Of a stretch of DNA of 64,000 bases, positions 9,510 to 18,412 are shown piece after piece. A program made the translations under genes and the position numbers. The stretch comes from Oscillospiraceae bacterium. GTDB lineage: Bacteria > Bacillota > Clostridia > Saccharofermentanales > Fastidiosipilaceae. The stretch lies in contig JASBZA010000004.1 in the NCBI GenBank assembly GCA_029983685.1, positions 62,001 through 126,000 on the forward strand, read 5' to 3'. The notes beneath the pieces are model-generated. The model made no database searches. It was not told the origin of the DNA and was given only the letters and a program-made list of their open reading frames with translations. Numbering within the stretch: position 1 is the stretch's first letter; each line of letters opens with the position of its first letter.

Positions 9510-10412
9510 ATGGCAGAAGAAGATAAGGTTTACCGAATCGTCAGGGGCGTAGGAGGCAACTATTGGGTCCACGGAGAGGACTTGGAAGAAATACAGGTCC
9601 AGGCGCCCGGCATTTTTCGCAAAGACAATAATAAGCCCTATGTAGGTGATTTGGTGACCTGTGAAGAAACATCGGATGATTTAATTCCTCTCAGGATGAC
9701 TAAAATTCTTCCCCGTAAAAATCTTTTGCCCAGACCTCCTATCGTCAATATTGACCGGCTTTGGTTGGTGATTCCCCTCTTAGATCCCGATCCGGACCTC
9801 TGGGTCTTGGATAAGATGCTGGTTTTAGCCCATTACAGCGCTATTCCGCTTCGCCTAATTTTTACCAAAGAGGATCTGGCATCAGATGAACATTTGGATT
9901 TGGCCGAACTTTATAAACGAATAGGTTATGACGTTTCTTTGTCCAGACCGGGCAAAGAGGACTTGTTAAAGCTTTTGAGGCAAGAGCTAAGCGGCCATCT
10001 GATTTGTTTAGCCGGACCCTCCGGGGCGGGTAAGTCGACGCTCTTAAACAGTTTGATGGGCCAAGAAATAATGGAAACACAGGAAATTTCGGATAAGTTA
10101 GGTCGAGGTAAGCACACGACCCGCCATGTTGAGCTTTTCCCTTTTGAGGATGGTTATTTGGCCGACACACCCGGCTTTTCTTCTTTGGACTTGGGCCAGG
10201 CCGGAGTGGAAGAAGAGGACTTGGTCAGAGCCTATCCGGAGATTTGGGCCAGACAAAACGATTGCCGCTTCTTATCTTGTAAACATTTGACCGAACCTTC
10301 CTGTGCGGTAAAAGCAGACCCCACCATCGATCCGGGACGTTTGGCCCGCTATCAGGAGTTTAGAAGACAATTAGAAAATTACAGAAGTTACGCTAAGAAC
10401 CCCCGAAGATAG
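9510..10412 (+). CDS. rsgA: ribosome small subunit-dependent GTPase A
   Basis: Late 30S assembly GTPase with a circularly permuted G domain. The order seen is: N-terminal OB fold, G4-like TKED, G1 GPSGAGKSTLLN, G3 DTPGF, and a C-terminal zinc knuckle with C and CKH residues followed by a further cysteine. Two adjacent starts exist, TTG at 9507 and ATG at 9510; I chose the ATG, which has GAGAGG about ten bases upstream. The product is about 300 residues, the normal length. It lies within the prpC-prkC-rsgA-rpe-thiN operon. Confidence 0.94.
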   Translation: MAEEDKVYRIVRGVGGNYWVHGEDLEEIQVQAPGIFRKDNNKPYVGDLVTCEETSDDLIPLRMTKILPRKNLLPRPPIVNIDRLWLVIPLLDPDPDLWVLDKMLVLAHYSAIPLRLIFTKEDLASDEHLDLAELYKRIGYDVSLSRPGKEDLLKLLRQELSGHLICLAGPSGAGKSTLLNSLMGQEIMETQEISDKLGRGKHTTRHVELFPFEDGYLADTPGFSSLDLGQAGVEEEDLVRAYPEIWARQNDCRFLSCKHLTEPSCAVKADPTIDPGRLARYQEFRRQLENYRSYAKNPRR

Positions 10413-10423
10413 GAGAAGACGAT

Positions 10424-11101
10424 ATGAACGATAAGAACTTAAAGCCTTCTATTGCCCCGTCTTTGCTGGCTACCAATCCTTTGGCCGTGGGAGCAGCTAT
10501 TGATCAGCTTCCCGAATCTTGTAGCTGGCTCCATGTGGACATCATGGACGGTCACTTCGTCCCTAATATGAACGGTCAGCCCGGCCTGGTTAAGGCCATA
10601 AAAGACCGTTATGAGGATGAATTTATCTCGGATGTACACCTTATGGTAACCGATCCGGACCGGGTGATGGACCTTTATATGGATGCGGGAGCCGATGTCA
10701 TCACGGTTCACCAGGAAGTCTTATACCACCACCATCGAACCTTATCTTATATTAGAGAGCGTGGCAGGATGGCAGGACTTAGCTTAAACCCGGCCACACC
10801 CTTGTCTACATTAGAGGAACTCTTGCCTCATGTGGATGTGATTTTATTGATGTCGGTAAATCCGGGCTACGGCGGCCAGCACTTTATTCCGCAAGTTCTT
10901 GAAAAGGTGAAAAGGCTCAGAGAAATGATAGACCGGACCTCTTACCCTATCTTAATTGAAGTGGATGGCGGCGTGAACGAAAAGACCGCTTCCGAACTCT
11001 GGGAAGCCGGGGCGGATGTTCTGGTGGCCGGAAGTGCTGTCTTCACCCATCCTGATTTAGATATAGCTCAAGCGTACGAGGCACTTTTGCCTCGTCATTA
11101 A
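10424..11101 (+). CDS. rpe: ribulose-phosphate 3-epimerase
   Basis: Interconverts D-ribulose-5-phosphate and D-xylulose-5-phosphate in the pentose phosphate pathway. The 225-residue TIM barrel shows the family motifs: SIAPSLLATN at the N-terminus, DIMDGHFVPN (metal-binding His and Asp), VHLMVTDPD, MSVNPGYGGQHF, and EVDGGVNEKT. AGGAGAAG precedes the ATG. It is part of the rsgA-rpe-thiN tail of the operon. The enzyme would also feed products of arabinose breakdown into central metabolism once D-xylulose-5-phosphate is formed. Confidence 0.95.
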   Translation: MNDKNLKPSIAPSLLATNPLAVGAAIDQLPESCSWLHVDIMDGHFVPNMNGQPGLVKAIKDRYEDEFISDVHLMVTDPDRVMDLYMDAGADVITVHQEVLYHHHRTLSYIRERGRMAGLSLNPATPLSTLEELLPHVDVILLMSVNPGYGGQHFIPQVLEKVKRLREMIDRTSYPILIEVDGGVNEKTASELWEAGADVLVAGSAVFTHPDLDIAQAYEALLPRH

Positions 11102-11122
11102 AAGGAAAAGGACTCGGTAGCC

Positions 11123-11812
11123 ATGGCGGAAAAAAACTATGTCAGCATTGTATTAGGCGGTAAGCTCAGTCTGACCGATCCTGTTTTAAAAGGCCTTAAA
11201 GAAAGCGCACTTATTTTGGCGGCGGATCGAGGTTTGGACCATTTGTATCAGGCAGGCTTTATGCCCGACCTGCTCTTGGGCGACTTCGATTCGGTCAGCG
11301 ATGAAGCCATGCACTGGGCTAAAGAAGCTGGCGTCATTATCGAGACTTATCCTGTAAGAAAAAATAAGACCGACGGAGAGCTGGCCATAGACCGAGCTTT
11401 GGCGGACGGATATAACCGGCTTAAAATCTGGGGCACTTCGGGCGATCCCAGGCCGGACCATTTCTTGAGTATCTTATTGTACTGCCTTTGGATGCGCGAA
11501 AAATTCGGCATCGAAACGTCTATTTGCGATGGCAAAAATGTCCATATCCCCCTGGTCGGTCCTGCCGAGGTGAGAGTCGAATTAGCAGATTATTTTACGC
11601 CTGATCTTTTTGACCGGGTAAAAATTTCTCTGCCGACTTTTTCGGACTTGCAAGGTCTTTCTTATGAAGGTCTGGACTATCCGGTAGAAAATCAGGATTT
11701 TCTTTGGGGGCAGACCTTACTCATTAGTAATAATATTAAACCAGGCCTCAGAGCGTTTTCCGTAAAACTCGAAGGAGGCCGGGCTTTTCTTAGTCTGTGT
11801 TTGGAAGATTAA
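11123..11812 (+). CDS. thiN: thiamine diphosphokinase
   Basis: Transfers pyrophosphate from ATP to thiamine to make the active cofactor. The 229-residue protein carries the family motifs LAADRGLDHLYQAGFMPDLLLGDFDS, a KTDGELAIDRAL segment and GTSGDPRPDHFLS. Length fits ThiN/TPK. It is the last gene of the forward operon and runs convergently towards the aminotransferase, with only about 11 bases between the two stops. I see no clear terminator there. Confidence 0.92.
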   Translation: MAEKNYVSIVLGGKLSLTDPVLKGLKESALILAADRGLDHLYQAGFMPDLLLGDFDSVSDEAMHWAKEAGVIIETYPVRKNKTDGELAIDRALADGYNRLKIWGTSGDPRPDHFLSILLYCLWMREKFGIETSICDGKNVHIPLVGPAEVRVELADYFTPDLFDRVKISLPTFSDLQGLSYEGLDYPVENQDFLWGQTLLISNNIKPGLRAFSVKLEGGRAFLSLCLED

Positions 11813-11823
11813 AATAAAATGGC

Positions 11824-13005
11824 TTAGAAAACGGTTTCGGCGATTTCTGCCATGACTTGGACCATGGCCTCAGCCATGCCTTCTATGGTCCGGTCGGGAA
11901 CGGCGTAGGAAACTCGGACATAGTCTTCCAGTCCGAAGCCTTTGGCCGAAACAAAGAGCACACCGTGTTTCTTGCAAAGGTCTACAAATTGGTCCGTACT
12001 GAGCCGGTCGGGTCTTCTGAGCAAAATATAAAAGGTACCCTCGGACGGATGCGCTGTAAGGCCCAGGCTCTGGAAAATATCGACAATCCGGTCGCGCCTT
12101 TTCTTATAGGGCGTGGGATCTACCGCAAGGCCGATGTTGTCTTCTAAGACATGTTGCCAGACGGCCGGGGCGTTGACAAAGCCCAGAACACGGTTGTAAT
12201 AGGCCAGGGCCAGGCTTAAATTAGCACTGTCCTCTATGTTCGAACTGTAGCAGACATAACCGATACGTTCGCCGGGCAGGGCATAGGACTTGGACCAGGA
12301 ATAGATAATTAGGGCATTTTTCATATGGCTTAGAAGCGGCGGGTAGGCCCTGCCGTCATAGATTAAATCACGATAGACTTCGTCAGAAATAGGGTAGATA
12401 GTCTGTTCTTGGGCCAGGAGGACGGCGTTTATCTTCTCCAAAAGCTCGGCTTCGTATACAACGCCGCTGGGATTGTTGGGAGAGTTAAGGATAAGGGCTT
12501 TTGTTTTAGGGGTGATTTTAGCCTTTAAGTCTTCTAAGTCGGGCCTGAAATCGGCGTCACAACGAACCAAAACAGCCTTGCCACCGGCTTCTTCGATATA
12601 GCGCGGATACTCGGTAAAATAGGGAATAAGGACCAGGACCTCGTCGCCCGGATCCAGGAGGCTATGTAAGACAATGTTAAGGCCTGCCGCGGCACCGCAG
12701 GTCATGGTAACACAGGAAGCGTCCATGGGAACGATATTTCGGACCGATTCGAAATGAGCAATCTTTTCTCTAAGGTCGGGGTAGCCTTGGTTGGACATAT
12801 AGGCGTGCAGGCCTTTTTCTTCCGACCTGGCCAGGCTAAGGAGGCTTTCTTTAATCGCTTCGGGCGGCTCCTGGTCGGGATTTCCCAAGCTGAAATCATA
12901 AACCTTGTCGGCACCTAATTTTTTTCTCAAAATTTTTCCTTCTTCAAACATGAGACGGACAGCGGAACCTTGGTTGATTTTTCCTTGCGCAGTTTTACTG
13001 ATCAT
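11824..13005 (-). CDS. pyridoxal-phosphate aminotransferase, class I/II
   Basis: Fold-type I PLP enzyme of 393 residues. The visible features are a substrate-domain N-terminus ending in YDFSLGNPDQEPP, NSPNNPSGVVY, and the PLP-lysine region SWSKSYALPGERIGYV. A C-terminal arginine segment (DYVRVSYAVPD) would bind the substrate carboxylate. It resembles aspartate/aromatic aminotransferases that Clostridia carry as single genes, but the substrate cannot be set from the sequence. A strong GAAGGAGG ribosome-binding site precedes the ATG on the minus strand. It is divergent from glgB, with about 117 bases between them. Confidence 0.85.
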   Translation of the reverse strand: MISKTAQGKINQGSAVRLMFEEGKILRKKLGADKVYDFSLGNPDQEPPEAIKESLLSLARSEEKGLHAYMSNQGYPDLREKIAHFESVRNIVPMDASCVTMTCGAAAGLNIVLHSLLDPGDEVLVLIPYFTEYPRYIEEAGGKAVLVRCDADFRPDLEDLKAKITPKTKALILNSPNNPSGVVYEAELLEKINAVLLAQEQTIYPISDEVYRDLIYDGRAYPPLLSHMKNALIIYSWSKSYALPGERIGYVCYSSNIEDSANLSLALAYYNRVLGFVNAPAVWQHVLEDNIGLAVDPTPYKKRRDRIVDIFQSLGLTAHPSEGTFYILLRRPDRLSTDQFVDLCKKHGVLFVSAKGFGLEDYVRVSYAVPDRTIEGMAEAMVQVMAEIAETVF

Positions 13006-13122
13006 ATGAGACCTCCTTCGGCTCTTTTAAAGAAAAGTATAGCAGAATTGTTGGCCTTATTTTGCTAGAATGAAGTCATCACAACAAAGAAGATTTGAGT
13101 AACTTCTTGCAGGAGCGGCGTC

Positions 13123-14961
13123 ATGGACATTAGACAATACCTAGAAGGTTATGCATTCGATTGTTATGAGTTTTTCGGAGCTCATCTTATGGGCAAGGGT
13201 GTCCTTTTTCGCACCTACGCTCCCCGTGCGCAAGAAGTATCCCTTATAGGTGATTTTAACGATTGGCAAGGCCAAGCCATGCAGAACGAAGGCGGTATCT
13301 GGTCTTTGCATGTGCCGGGGGCCAAAGTCGGCCAGTTTTATAAATTCAGGATAAAGGGCGCAAACGGCCAGCTTATGGAGAAGGCCGATCCCTATGCATT
13401 TTCTTCGGAATTGAGGCCAAAGACCGCTTCGGTTATCTATGACCATTCGACCTACCGCTTCGAAGATGCAGAATGGATGTCTCAAAGGTCAGGTACGACA
13501 GAGCAGCCTATTTCGATTTATGAACTGCATTTAGGCTCCTGGAGAACCAAGGTCCATGAATTAGGTGAGGCCTACGAGGGGCAAGTCATCGAAGAAGAAG
13601 AGGATAACTGGTTTAATTACCGAGAATTAGCAGAACCTTTGGCCGCCTATATCAAAGACATGGGCTACACCCACGTGGAATTTATGCCTATTTATGAGTA
13701 TCCCTTAGATGCGTCCTGGGGCTATCAGCCTTCGGGATTTTTCTCGGCTACCTCGCGTTACGGAAGTCCGGATGATTTGAAGTTCCTGATTGATCATCTC
13801 CATCAAAACGGGATCGGTGTAATCTTAGACATCGTCCCTGTGCATTTCGTAAGTGATGCTTTTGCTTTAGGCAATTATGACGGAACCGCTCTTTATGAAT
13901 ACCCTCACCCCGACGTTGGTTTCTCGGAATGGGGTTCTTATAATTTTATGCATTCCCGAGGCGAGGTCCGGTCCTTCCTCCAATCTATGGGCGCATATTG
14001 GCTGGACAAATTTCATATCGACGGACTGCGTTACGATGCGGTCAGTCGTTTGATTTACTGGCAGGGAGAAGAAGCTAGGGGAACCATTGACCACACGATT
14101 CTTTTCTTAAAAAATATGAATCAGGGCTTACATGACCGTTTCCCTGAGGTTATCTTAATTGCCGAAGACTCCACTTCTTACCCCGGTGTGACCCGTCCGG
14201 TAAAAGATGGCGGCCTGGGCTTTGATTACAAGTGGGATATGGGTTTTATGCACGATACCTTGGACTTCTTTAAGACTGCTCCCTGGCTTCGGACCGAGCA
14301 CTATAACAAACTCACCTTTTCCATGATGTACTTTTATAACGAACGCTACATGTTGCCTTTCTCCCACGATGAAGTGGTGCACGGCAAGGCGACCATCAGC
14401 CAGAAAATGTTCGGAGACTATGAAGAGAAGTTCCCCCAATCCAGAGCGCTTTATATGTATATGTTTGCGCATCCGGGGAAGAAACTTAATTTCATGGGTA
14501 ATGATTTCGCCCAATTAAGAGAGTGGGACGAGAAAAGAGAACAGGACTGGCCCTTGCTGATTTACCCTAACCATGACAGCCACCTGGCTTTCTTTAAGGC
14601 TTTGAATCATCTTTATTTAGAATATCCCGAACTTTATGAAGGTGAATATAATCCCGAAGCTTATCAGTGGGTTGTGGTAGATGACGGCCTGGGTGTGGTC
14701 TATGCCTTTTACAGAGGTTTGGGTAAAAGAAAGGTTTTCTTCGTCTTTAACCTCTGCGGCCAGGTCTACGATTTTTATACCTTCGATCTCCGAGGCGGCC
14801 TGATTAAAGAAGAGCTCCTTAATAGCGACTGGGAAGAGTTCGGGGGGAAGACCGCTCGACCGGATGACAAGAATCAGACCTGGTACTACGACGCTGAAAA
14901 GAAACTTCATGGCCTGACTCTGCAAGCCTATAACGGCAGAGCTTTCCTGGTCGAATTTTAA
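13123..14961 (+). CDS. glgB: 1,4-alpha-glucan branching enzyme (GH13)
   Basis: Creates alpha-1,6 branches in glycogen-like glucans. The 612-residue protein has an N-terminal CBM48-like domain (VSLIGDFNDWQGQAM) and a GH13 barrel with WGYQPSGFF, DIVPVHFV, the nucleophile Asp near residue 304 in DGLRYDAVSR, the acid/base Glu near residue 348 in AEDSTSYPGV, and FSHDEVVHG. A C-terminal beta domain closes the protein. No glgA, glgC or glgP lies beside it, so it stands alone here. It is transcribed divergently from the aminotransferase. Confidence 0.93.
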   Translation: MDIRQYLEGYAFDCYEFFGAHLMGKGVLFRTYAPRAQEVSLIGDFNDWQGQAMQNEGGIWSLHVPGAKVGQFYKFRIKGANGQLMEKADPYAFSSELRPKTASVIYDHSTYRFEDAEWMSQRSGTTEQPISIYELHLGSWRTKVHELGEAYEGQVIEEEEDNWFNYRELAEPLAAYIKDMGYTHVEFMPIYEYPLDASWGYQPSGFFSATSRYGSPDDLKFLIDHLHQNGIGVILDIVPVHFVSDAFALGNYDGTALYEYPHPDVGFSEWGSYNFMHSRGEVRSFLQSMGAYWLDKFHIDGLRYDAVSRLIYWQGEEARGTIDHTILFLKNMNQGLHDRFPEVILIAEDSTSYPGVTRPVKDGGLGFDYKWDMGFMHDTLDFFKTAPWLRTEHYNKLTFSMMYFYNERYMLPFSHDEVVHGKATISQKMFGDYEEKFPQSRALYMYMFAHPGKKLNFMGNDFAQLREWDEKREQDWPLLIYPNHDSHLAFFKALNHLYLEYPELYEGEYNPEAYQWVVVDDGLGVVYAFYRGLGKRKVFFVFNLCGQVYDFYTFDLRGGLIKEELLNSDWEEFGGKTARPDDKNQTWYYDAEKKLHGLTLQAYNGRAFLVEF

Positions 14962-15003
14962 CGAATTTTAAACTATAAAGTTATTTAGAAGGAGAAACAC
15001 ATA

Positions 15004-15954
15004 ATGAAGAAAACTTTATCCTGGCTTTTCTTAAGCCTCTTTCTGTTGACGTCTTTAGCCTCTTGCCGGAAAGAAGACAAGGCTACGACACGCGTTTTGG
15101 CCATGAAGGGGCCTACTGCTATGGGCCTGGTGCATATGATGGAAGAGTATAAGGAAGACGAGACCTACCAATTCAGCTTGGCTTCGGCTGTCGATGAAAT
15201 CGGACCGGCACTTCTGACCGACAAAGTAGACATCGCCTTAATTCCGGCTAACATGGCGTCGATTCTCTACAACAAGAGCCAAGGCCAAATAGAGGTTTTA
15301 AACATCAACACCGGGGGCGTCTTATATATTGTGGAACGAGGTGACCGGGTTTTGGATGTGGAAGACTTAAAAAGCAAGACCCTTTATGCTTCGGGCAAGG
15401 GTGCCAGTCCCGAGTTCGCCCTGAATTATATTTTAGAAGGCCATGGTATAGACCCTCTAAAAGACCTTAAGATTGAATGGAAGAGTGAGCATGCCGAATG
15501 TGTAGCGGCTGTTTCGGCCGACCCGGATGGTCTGGCTCTTTTGCCGCAACCCTTTGTCACTGTGGCTCAAAGCAAGGTCGAAGATTTAAGATTGGCGCTG
15601 GATTTGGCCGAAGAATGGGATAAGCTTAATACCTCGTCGTCTTTATTGACCGGCGTTACGGTGGTGCGAAAAGATTTTGCCAAAGCTCACCCCGGAGCCG
15701 TAAAAGATTTCATGAAGGCTTATGAGGCCTCGGTTGCTTTCACAAAAGAATCGCCTGAAGAAGCGGCTAAGTTAATAGGAAGCTACGATATTGTTCCCGA
15801 AGCCGTAGCCCTCAAAGCCCTACCTTATTGTAAAATCAGCTTTATTACCGGCCAAGATTTAAAAGACACTTTAACCGGCTACCTAGAGGTTTTATATAAA
15901 GCCGATCCCAAGGCGGTTGGCGGTGCCTTGCCGGGAGACGATTTCTATTACTAA
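15004..15954 (+). CDS. ABC transporter substrate-binding lipoprotein (NMT1/SsuA-like)
   Basis: The 316-residue protein starts with a lipoprotein signal: positively charged MKK, a hydrophobic helix, and the lipobox LASC, giving a diacylglyceryl cysteine at about residue 21. The mature part resembles the NMT1/THI5/SsuA periplasmic-binding fold (KSKTLYASGKGASPEFALNYILEG, and a late DFMKAYEASVAF segment). A GAAGGAGA ribosome-binding site precedes the ATG. It is followed after 4 bases by the fused permease-ATPase. Family members bind aliphatic sulfonates, taurine, nitrate or thiamine precursors; which one applies here cannot be told. Confidence 0.85.
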   Translation: MKKTLSWLFLSLFLLTSLASCRKEDKATTRVLAMKGPTAMGLVHMMEEYKEDETYQFSLASAVDEIGPALLTDKVDIALIPANMASILYNKSQGQIEVLNINTGGVLYIVERGDRVLDVEDLKSKTLYASGKGASPEFALNYILEGHGIDPLKDLKIEWKSEHAECVAAVSADPDGLALLPQPFVTVAQSKVEDLRLALDLAEEWDKLNTSSSLLTGVTVVRKDFAKAHPGAVKDFMKAYEASVAFTKESPEEAAKLIGSYDIVPEAVALKALPYCKISFITGQDLKDTLTGYLEVLYKADPKAVGGALPGDDFYY

Positions 15955-15958
15955 GGCC

Positions 15959-17395
15959 ATGGAGCAAAAAAGAAGGACGAAAACACAAAAAAGAAGCAAA
16001 ATCTCATGGCTTCCCGGTCTTTTGTTTTGGCTTATACTTTGGCAGCTTGCTGCTGTTGTTTGGTCCGACAATATTTTTATCAGCTCACCTTGGGCTGTCC
16101 TGAAAAAGTTGAGCCGGCTCATTTGGCAGCCGGTTTTTTGGCAAACTATCGCTGCATCCTTTTTTAGAATCACACTGGGAAGCTTGGTCGGAATGCTCTT
16201 GGGATTCGGATTGGCTCTGGTAGCAAGGAAGTCCCGTTTCCTATCTTCTTTACTTGAACCCTTAGTTTTGGTCATGCGGTCGGTTCCGGTTGTATCTTTT
16301 ATTATCCTGCTCCTGATTTTTGTATCGTCTCGGTATTTGGCCTTATGTATTACCTGCATAATGGTTTTACCTATCCTCTACGTTAATACTTCCGAAGGGC
16401 TTAGAGCGCTAGATCCTAAGCTTCCCGAGATGGCGGATGTTTTTCATTTGAATCGCCGTAAAAGATGGCGTTATATTTTACTCCCCGGTCTGGAACCTTA
16501 TCTCTTGTCTGCTTTGAGTCTTGCTTCAGGTCTGGCCTGGAAAGCCGGTGTAGCGGCCGAGGTTATCGGTATGCCGGACTTATCCATAGGTGACCGCCTT
16601 TATAAGGCCAAAGTCTATCTGGATACAAGCGAACTATTCGCCTGGACCCTGGTACTGGTTTTACTGAGTTTTGCCTTCTCCAAACTATTATTGGGGCTTT
16701 TTAAAGTTTTTATGCATACCTTAAGAAAAGAGAAAGCTTTGCTTGATTTTTATGAGAAAAAATCGGAAAGCCACAAGGCTGAGCCGGTACCGGCGCTTTC
16801 AGAACAAGGCATTAAAGTTCAAAATCTTTCTAAGACTTTTTCTGATAAAACGCTTTTTGAGAATCTCAACCTCTCTATACCCCATGCCCAAGTGACCGCT
16901 ATTGTCGGGCCGTCAGGGCAAGGCAAGACGACCCTCCTTAAGATATTACTAGGCCTGGAGTCTATGGATGAGGGGCAGATCACAGGTTTGGAGGGAAGAA
17001 GCTGTGCGGTCGTATTTCAGGAAGACCGTTTACTGGAGAGTTTTTCTGTTCGAACCAATATTGCTTTGGCTGCAAAAAACGGTACAAGAGAAGAGGACCT
17101 GGATAGGACACTACATGCTTTCGGGCTTATGGAAGATAAGTTAAGTCCGGTAGAGACGCTTTCCGGCGGGATGAAAAGACGGGTAGCCATCTTGCGAGCC
17201 CTCTTAAGTTCTTATGATGTCTTGTTCTTGGACGAAACCTGCCGCGGTCTTAACTTGGAATTAAAACAAAGCGTAATAAGAGAGATTTTGGCCCAAAGTT
17301 TAGGAAAAACCCTAATCTTTATTAGTCACGATTCGGAAGAAATTGATGCCTTTTCGCCGGACCGGCTGATTAATATTGAGGCAGAAGCACAGTAA
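15959..17395 (+). CDS. ABC transporter fusion: SsuC/TauC-like permease plus ATP-binding domain
   Basis: One polypeptide of 478 residues carries both importer halves. Residues ~15-250 form a BPD-type permease with about six membrane helices and the EAA loop (EGLRALDPKLPEMADVFHLNRRKRWRYI, here split only for the motif EGLRAL...RRKRW). A charged linker of about 25 residues follows. From about 283 comes an ATPase with Walker A GPSGQGKTT, a Q-loop VFQED, signature LSGGMKRR, Walker B VLFLDE and a switch His in ISHDSEE. An in-frame TTG at 15917 would overlap the upstream gene; the ATG at 15959 is preferred. Together with the adjacent lipoprotein it forms a complete importer in two genes. Confidence 0.88.
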   Translation: MEQKRRTKTQKRSKISWLPGLLFWLILWQLAAVVWSDNIFISSPWAVLKKLSRLIWQPVFWQTIAASFFRITLGSLVGMLLGFGLALVARKSRFLSSLLEPLVLVMRSVPVVSFIILLLIFVSSRYLALCITCIMVLPILYVNTSEGLRALDPKLPEMADVFHLNRRKRWRYILLPGLEPYLLSALSLASGLAWKAGVAAEVIGMPDLSIGDRLYKAKVYLDTSELFAWTLVLVLLSFAFSKLLLGLFKVFMHTLRKEKALLDFYEKKSESHKAEPVPALSEQGIKVQNLSKTFSDKTLFENLNLSIPHAQVTAIVGPSGQGKTTLLKILLGLESMDEGQITGLEGRSCAVVFQEDRLLESFSVRTNIALAAKNGTREEDLDRTLHAFGLMEDKLSPVETLSGGMKRRVAILRALLSSYDVLFLDETCRGLNLELKQSVIREILAQSLGKTLIFISHDSEEIDAFSPDRLINIEAEAQ

Positions 17396-17413
17396 CAAAG
17401 ACTAAGGCCTAAT

Positions 17414-17983
17414 CTACAGCGGTTCGTCGGTCAGAGCATTGGAGTTTTTGGGATCTAGGCCGTCTATGTGCTTAAGAAAGCTTTGGTCCGGGCAAATATC
17501 CAGACGGATAGGTCGGCCCATACGCTGCATCTCATTTAACTTAAAAATGATTAGGTTGACATTGACGTTCATAAGCGAAGCGATTTGGTCATAAGAGTAG
17601 CCCTGGACCAAATAGTCCATGAGCTCTTTTTCGTCCAAGAGCAGGTGTGAGGCGAAGATATTGGCCTCGGTTTCCATGGCATCTTTGATATTGAAAAGCT
17701 CGAACTCGATTAACTGGCCCGAGCCGGCTTGGGCTTGGTGGTAGAGGTCATGGCCTAATTCATGGGCTAAAACCATACGCAAAAGCCGCCTGTCTATAAA
17801 TGGATTATAGAAGACGAAACGCTTGCCTAAGATAATCTTGTACATGCCCAAAAGCTCGGTATTGGTCTTGAAGGGAATAAGTTTTACATCCCTTTCTTTC
17901 AAAATGAGCTGAGGATCCCTGCTTTCGTAGCGTCGAATCAGATCTTGGGCATCAACGTAGATGTGATCATATAGATTGGCCAT
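17414..17983 (-). CDS. ImmA/IrrE-family metallopeptidase
   Basis: Zinc peptidase of the COG2856 family, which typically cleaves or derepresses a partner XRE repressor. The HELGH active site is at about residue 74 within VLAHELGHDLYH, followed by a downstream acidic segment (METEANIFASHLLL) that supplies the third ligand. I chose the ATG at 17983 (MANLYDHIYV); the frame is open further upstream, but that stretch overlaps the XRE gene and looks non-native. The gene follows the XRE regulator by 8 bases on the same strand, the classic ImmR/ImmA arrangement. No integrative element is visible nearby. Confidence 0.82.
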   Translation of the reverse strand: MANLYDHIYVDAQDLIRRYESRDPQLILKERDVKLIPFKTNTELLGMYKIILGKRFVFYNPFIDRRLLRMVLAHELGHDLYHQAQAGSGQLIEFELFNIKDAMETEANIFASHLLLDEKELMDYLVQGYSYDQIASLMNVNVNLIIFKLNEMQRMGRPIRLDICPDQSFLKHIDGLDPKNSNALTDEPL

Positions 17984-17990
17984 AGACTTA

Positions 17991-18401
17991 TTAGGGTCGG
18001 TCCTCGTTTGAAGCCGAGGATTCCCGGCTTTTTTCCTCTCTGGCCATATAGTAAGCTTCCTGGATAGCATCCAGGATCGCTTTCTTATCCTTATCGGGAA
18101 GACTTCCGCCCGCCATGAGACCGATGACCCCTTGGACCATTTCTTGGGCATCTTTTTCACCGCTGGGGCCGAAAGTGTCTTTTAAATCTAAGACGAAATC
18201 CATTTCGGGCGAGACCAGGTCTTCATAGGAGACGCCCAGGGCCAGGGCTAATTTGTCGTAAAATTTCCTGGACCTGGGTAAGGTTTCTCCGTTTTCATAT
18301 CGAGAGACCGTCTTAAGAGAGATTCCCGATTTTTTGGCCAAATCTTCTTGCGTCAGATTTCTCTCAATACGTAATGCCTTTAGTGTGTTGGCAAACTGCA
18401 T
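17991..18401 (-). CDS. XRE-family transcriptional regulator
   Basis: The 136-residue protein has an N-terminal Cro/C1-type helix-turn-helix (residues ~5-60: LKALRIERNLTQEDLAKKSG, then VSRYENGETLPRS), with a charged C-terminal region that probably mediates dimerisation or contact with the ImmA-type protease encoded next. A GGAGG ribosome-binding site lies just before the ATG. It is sandwiched between galM upstream and the protease downstream on the same strand, with about 11 bases to galM, so all three may be cotranscribed. Its target genes are unknown. Confidence 0.88.
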   Translation of the reverse strand: MQFANTLKALRIERNLTQEDLAKKSGISLKTVSRYENGETLPRSRKFYDKLALALGVSYEDLVSPEMDFVLDLKDTFGPSGEKDAQEMVQGVIGLMAGGSLPDKDKKAILDAIQEAYYMAREEKSRESSASNEDRP

Positions 18402-18412
18402 GGAACCTCCTG

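Noticed and set aside
15917..15958. TTG at 15917 as the start of the fused transporter
   Set aside because: It would overlap the binding-protein gene by 38 bases and add a non-membrane leader; ATG 15959 is simpler.
17984..18160. Longer start for the ImmA-type protease
   Set aside because: The extra residues lie within the XRE gene in another frame and look like shadow coding; MANLYDHIY at 17983 fits the family start.
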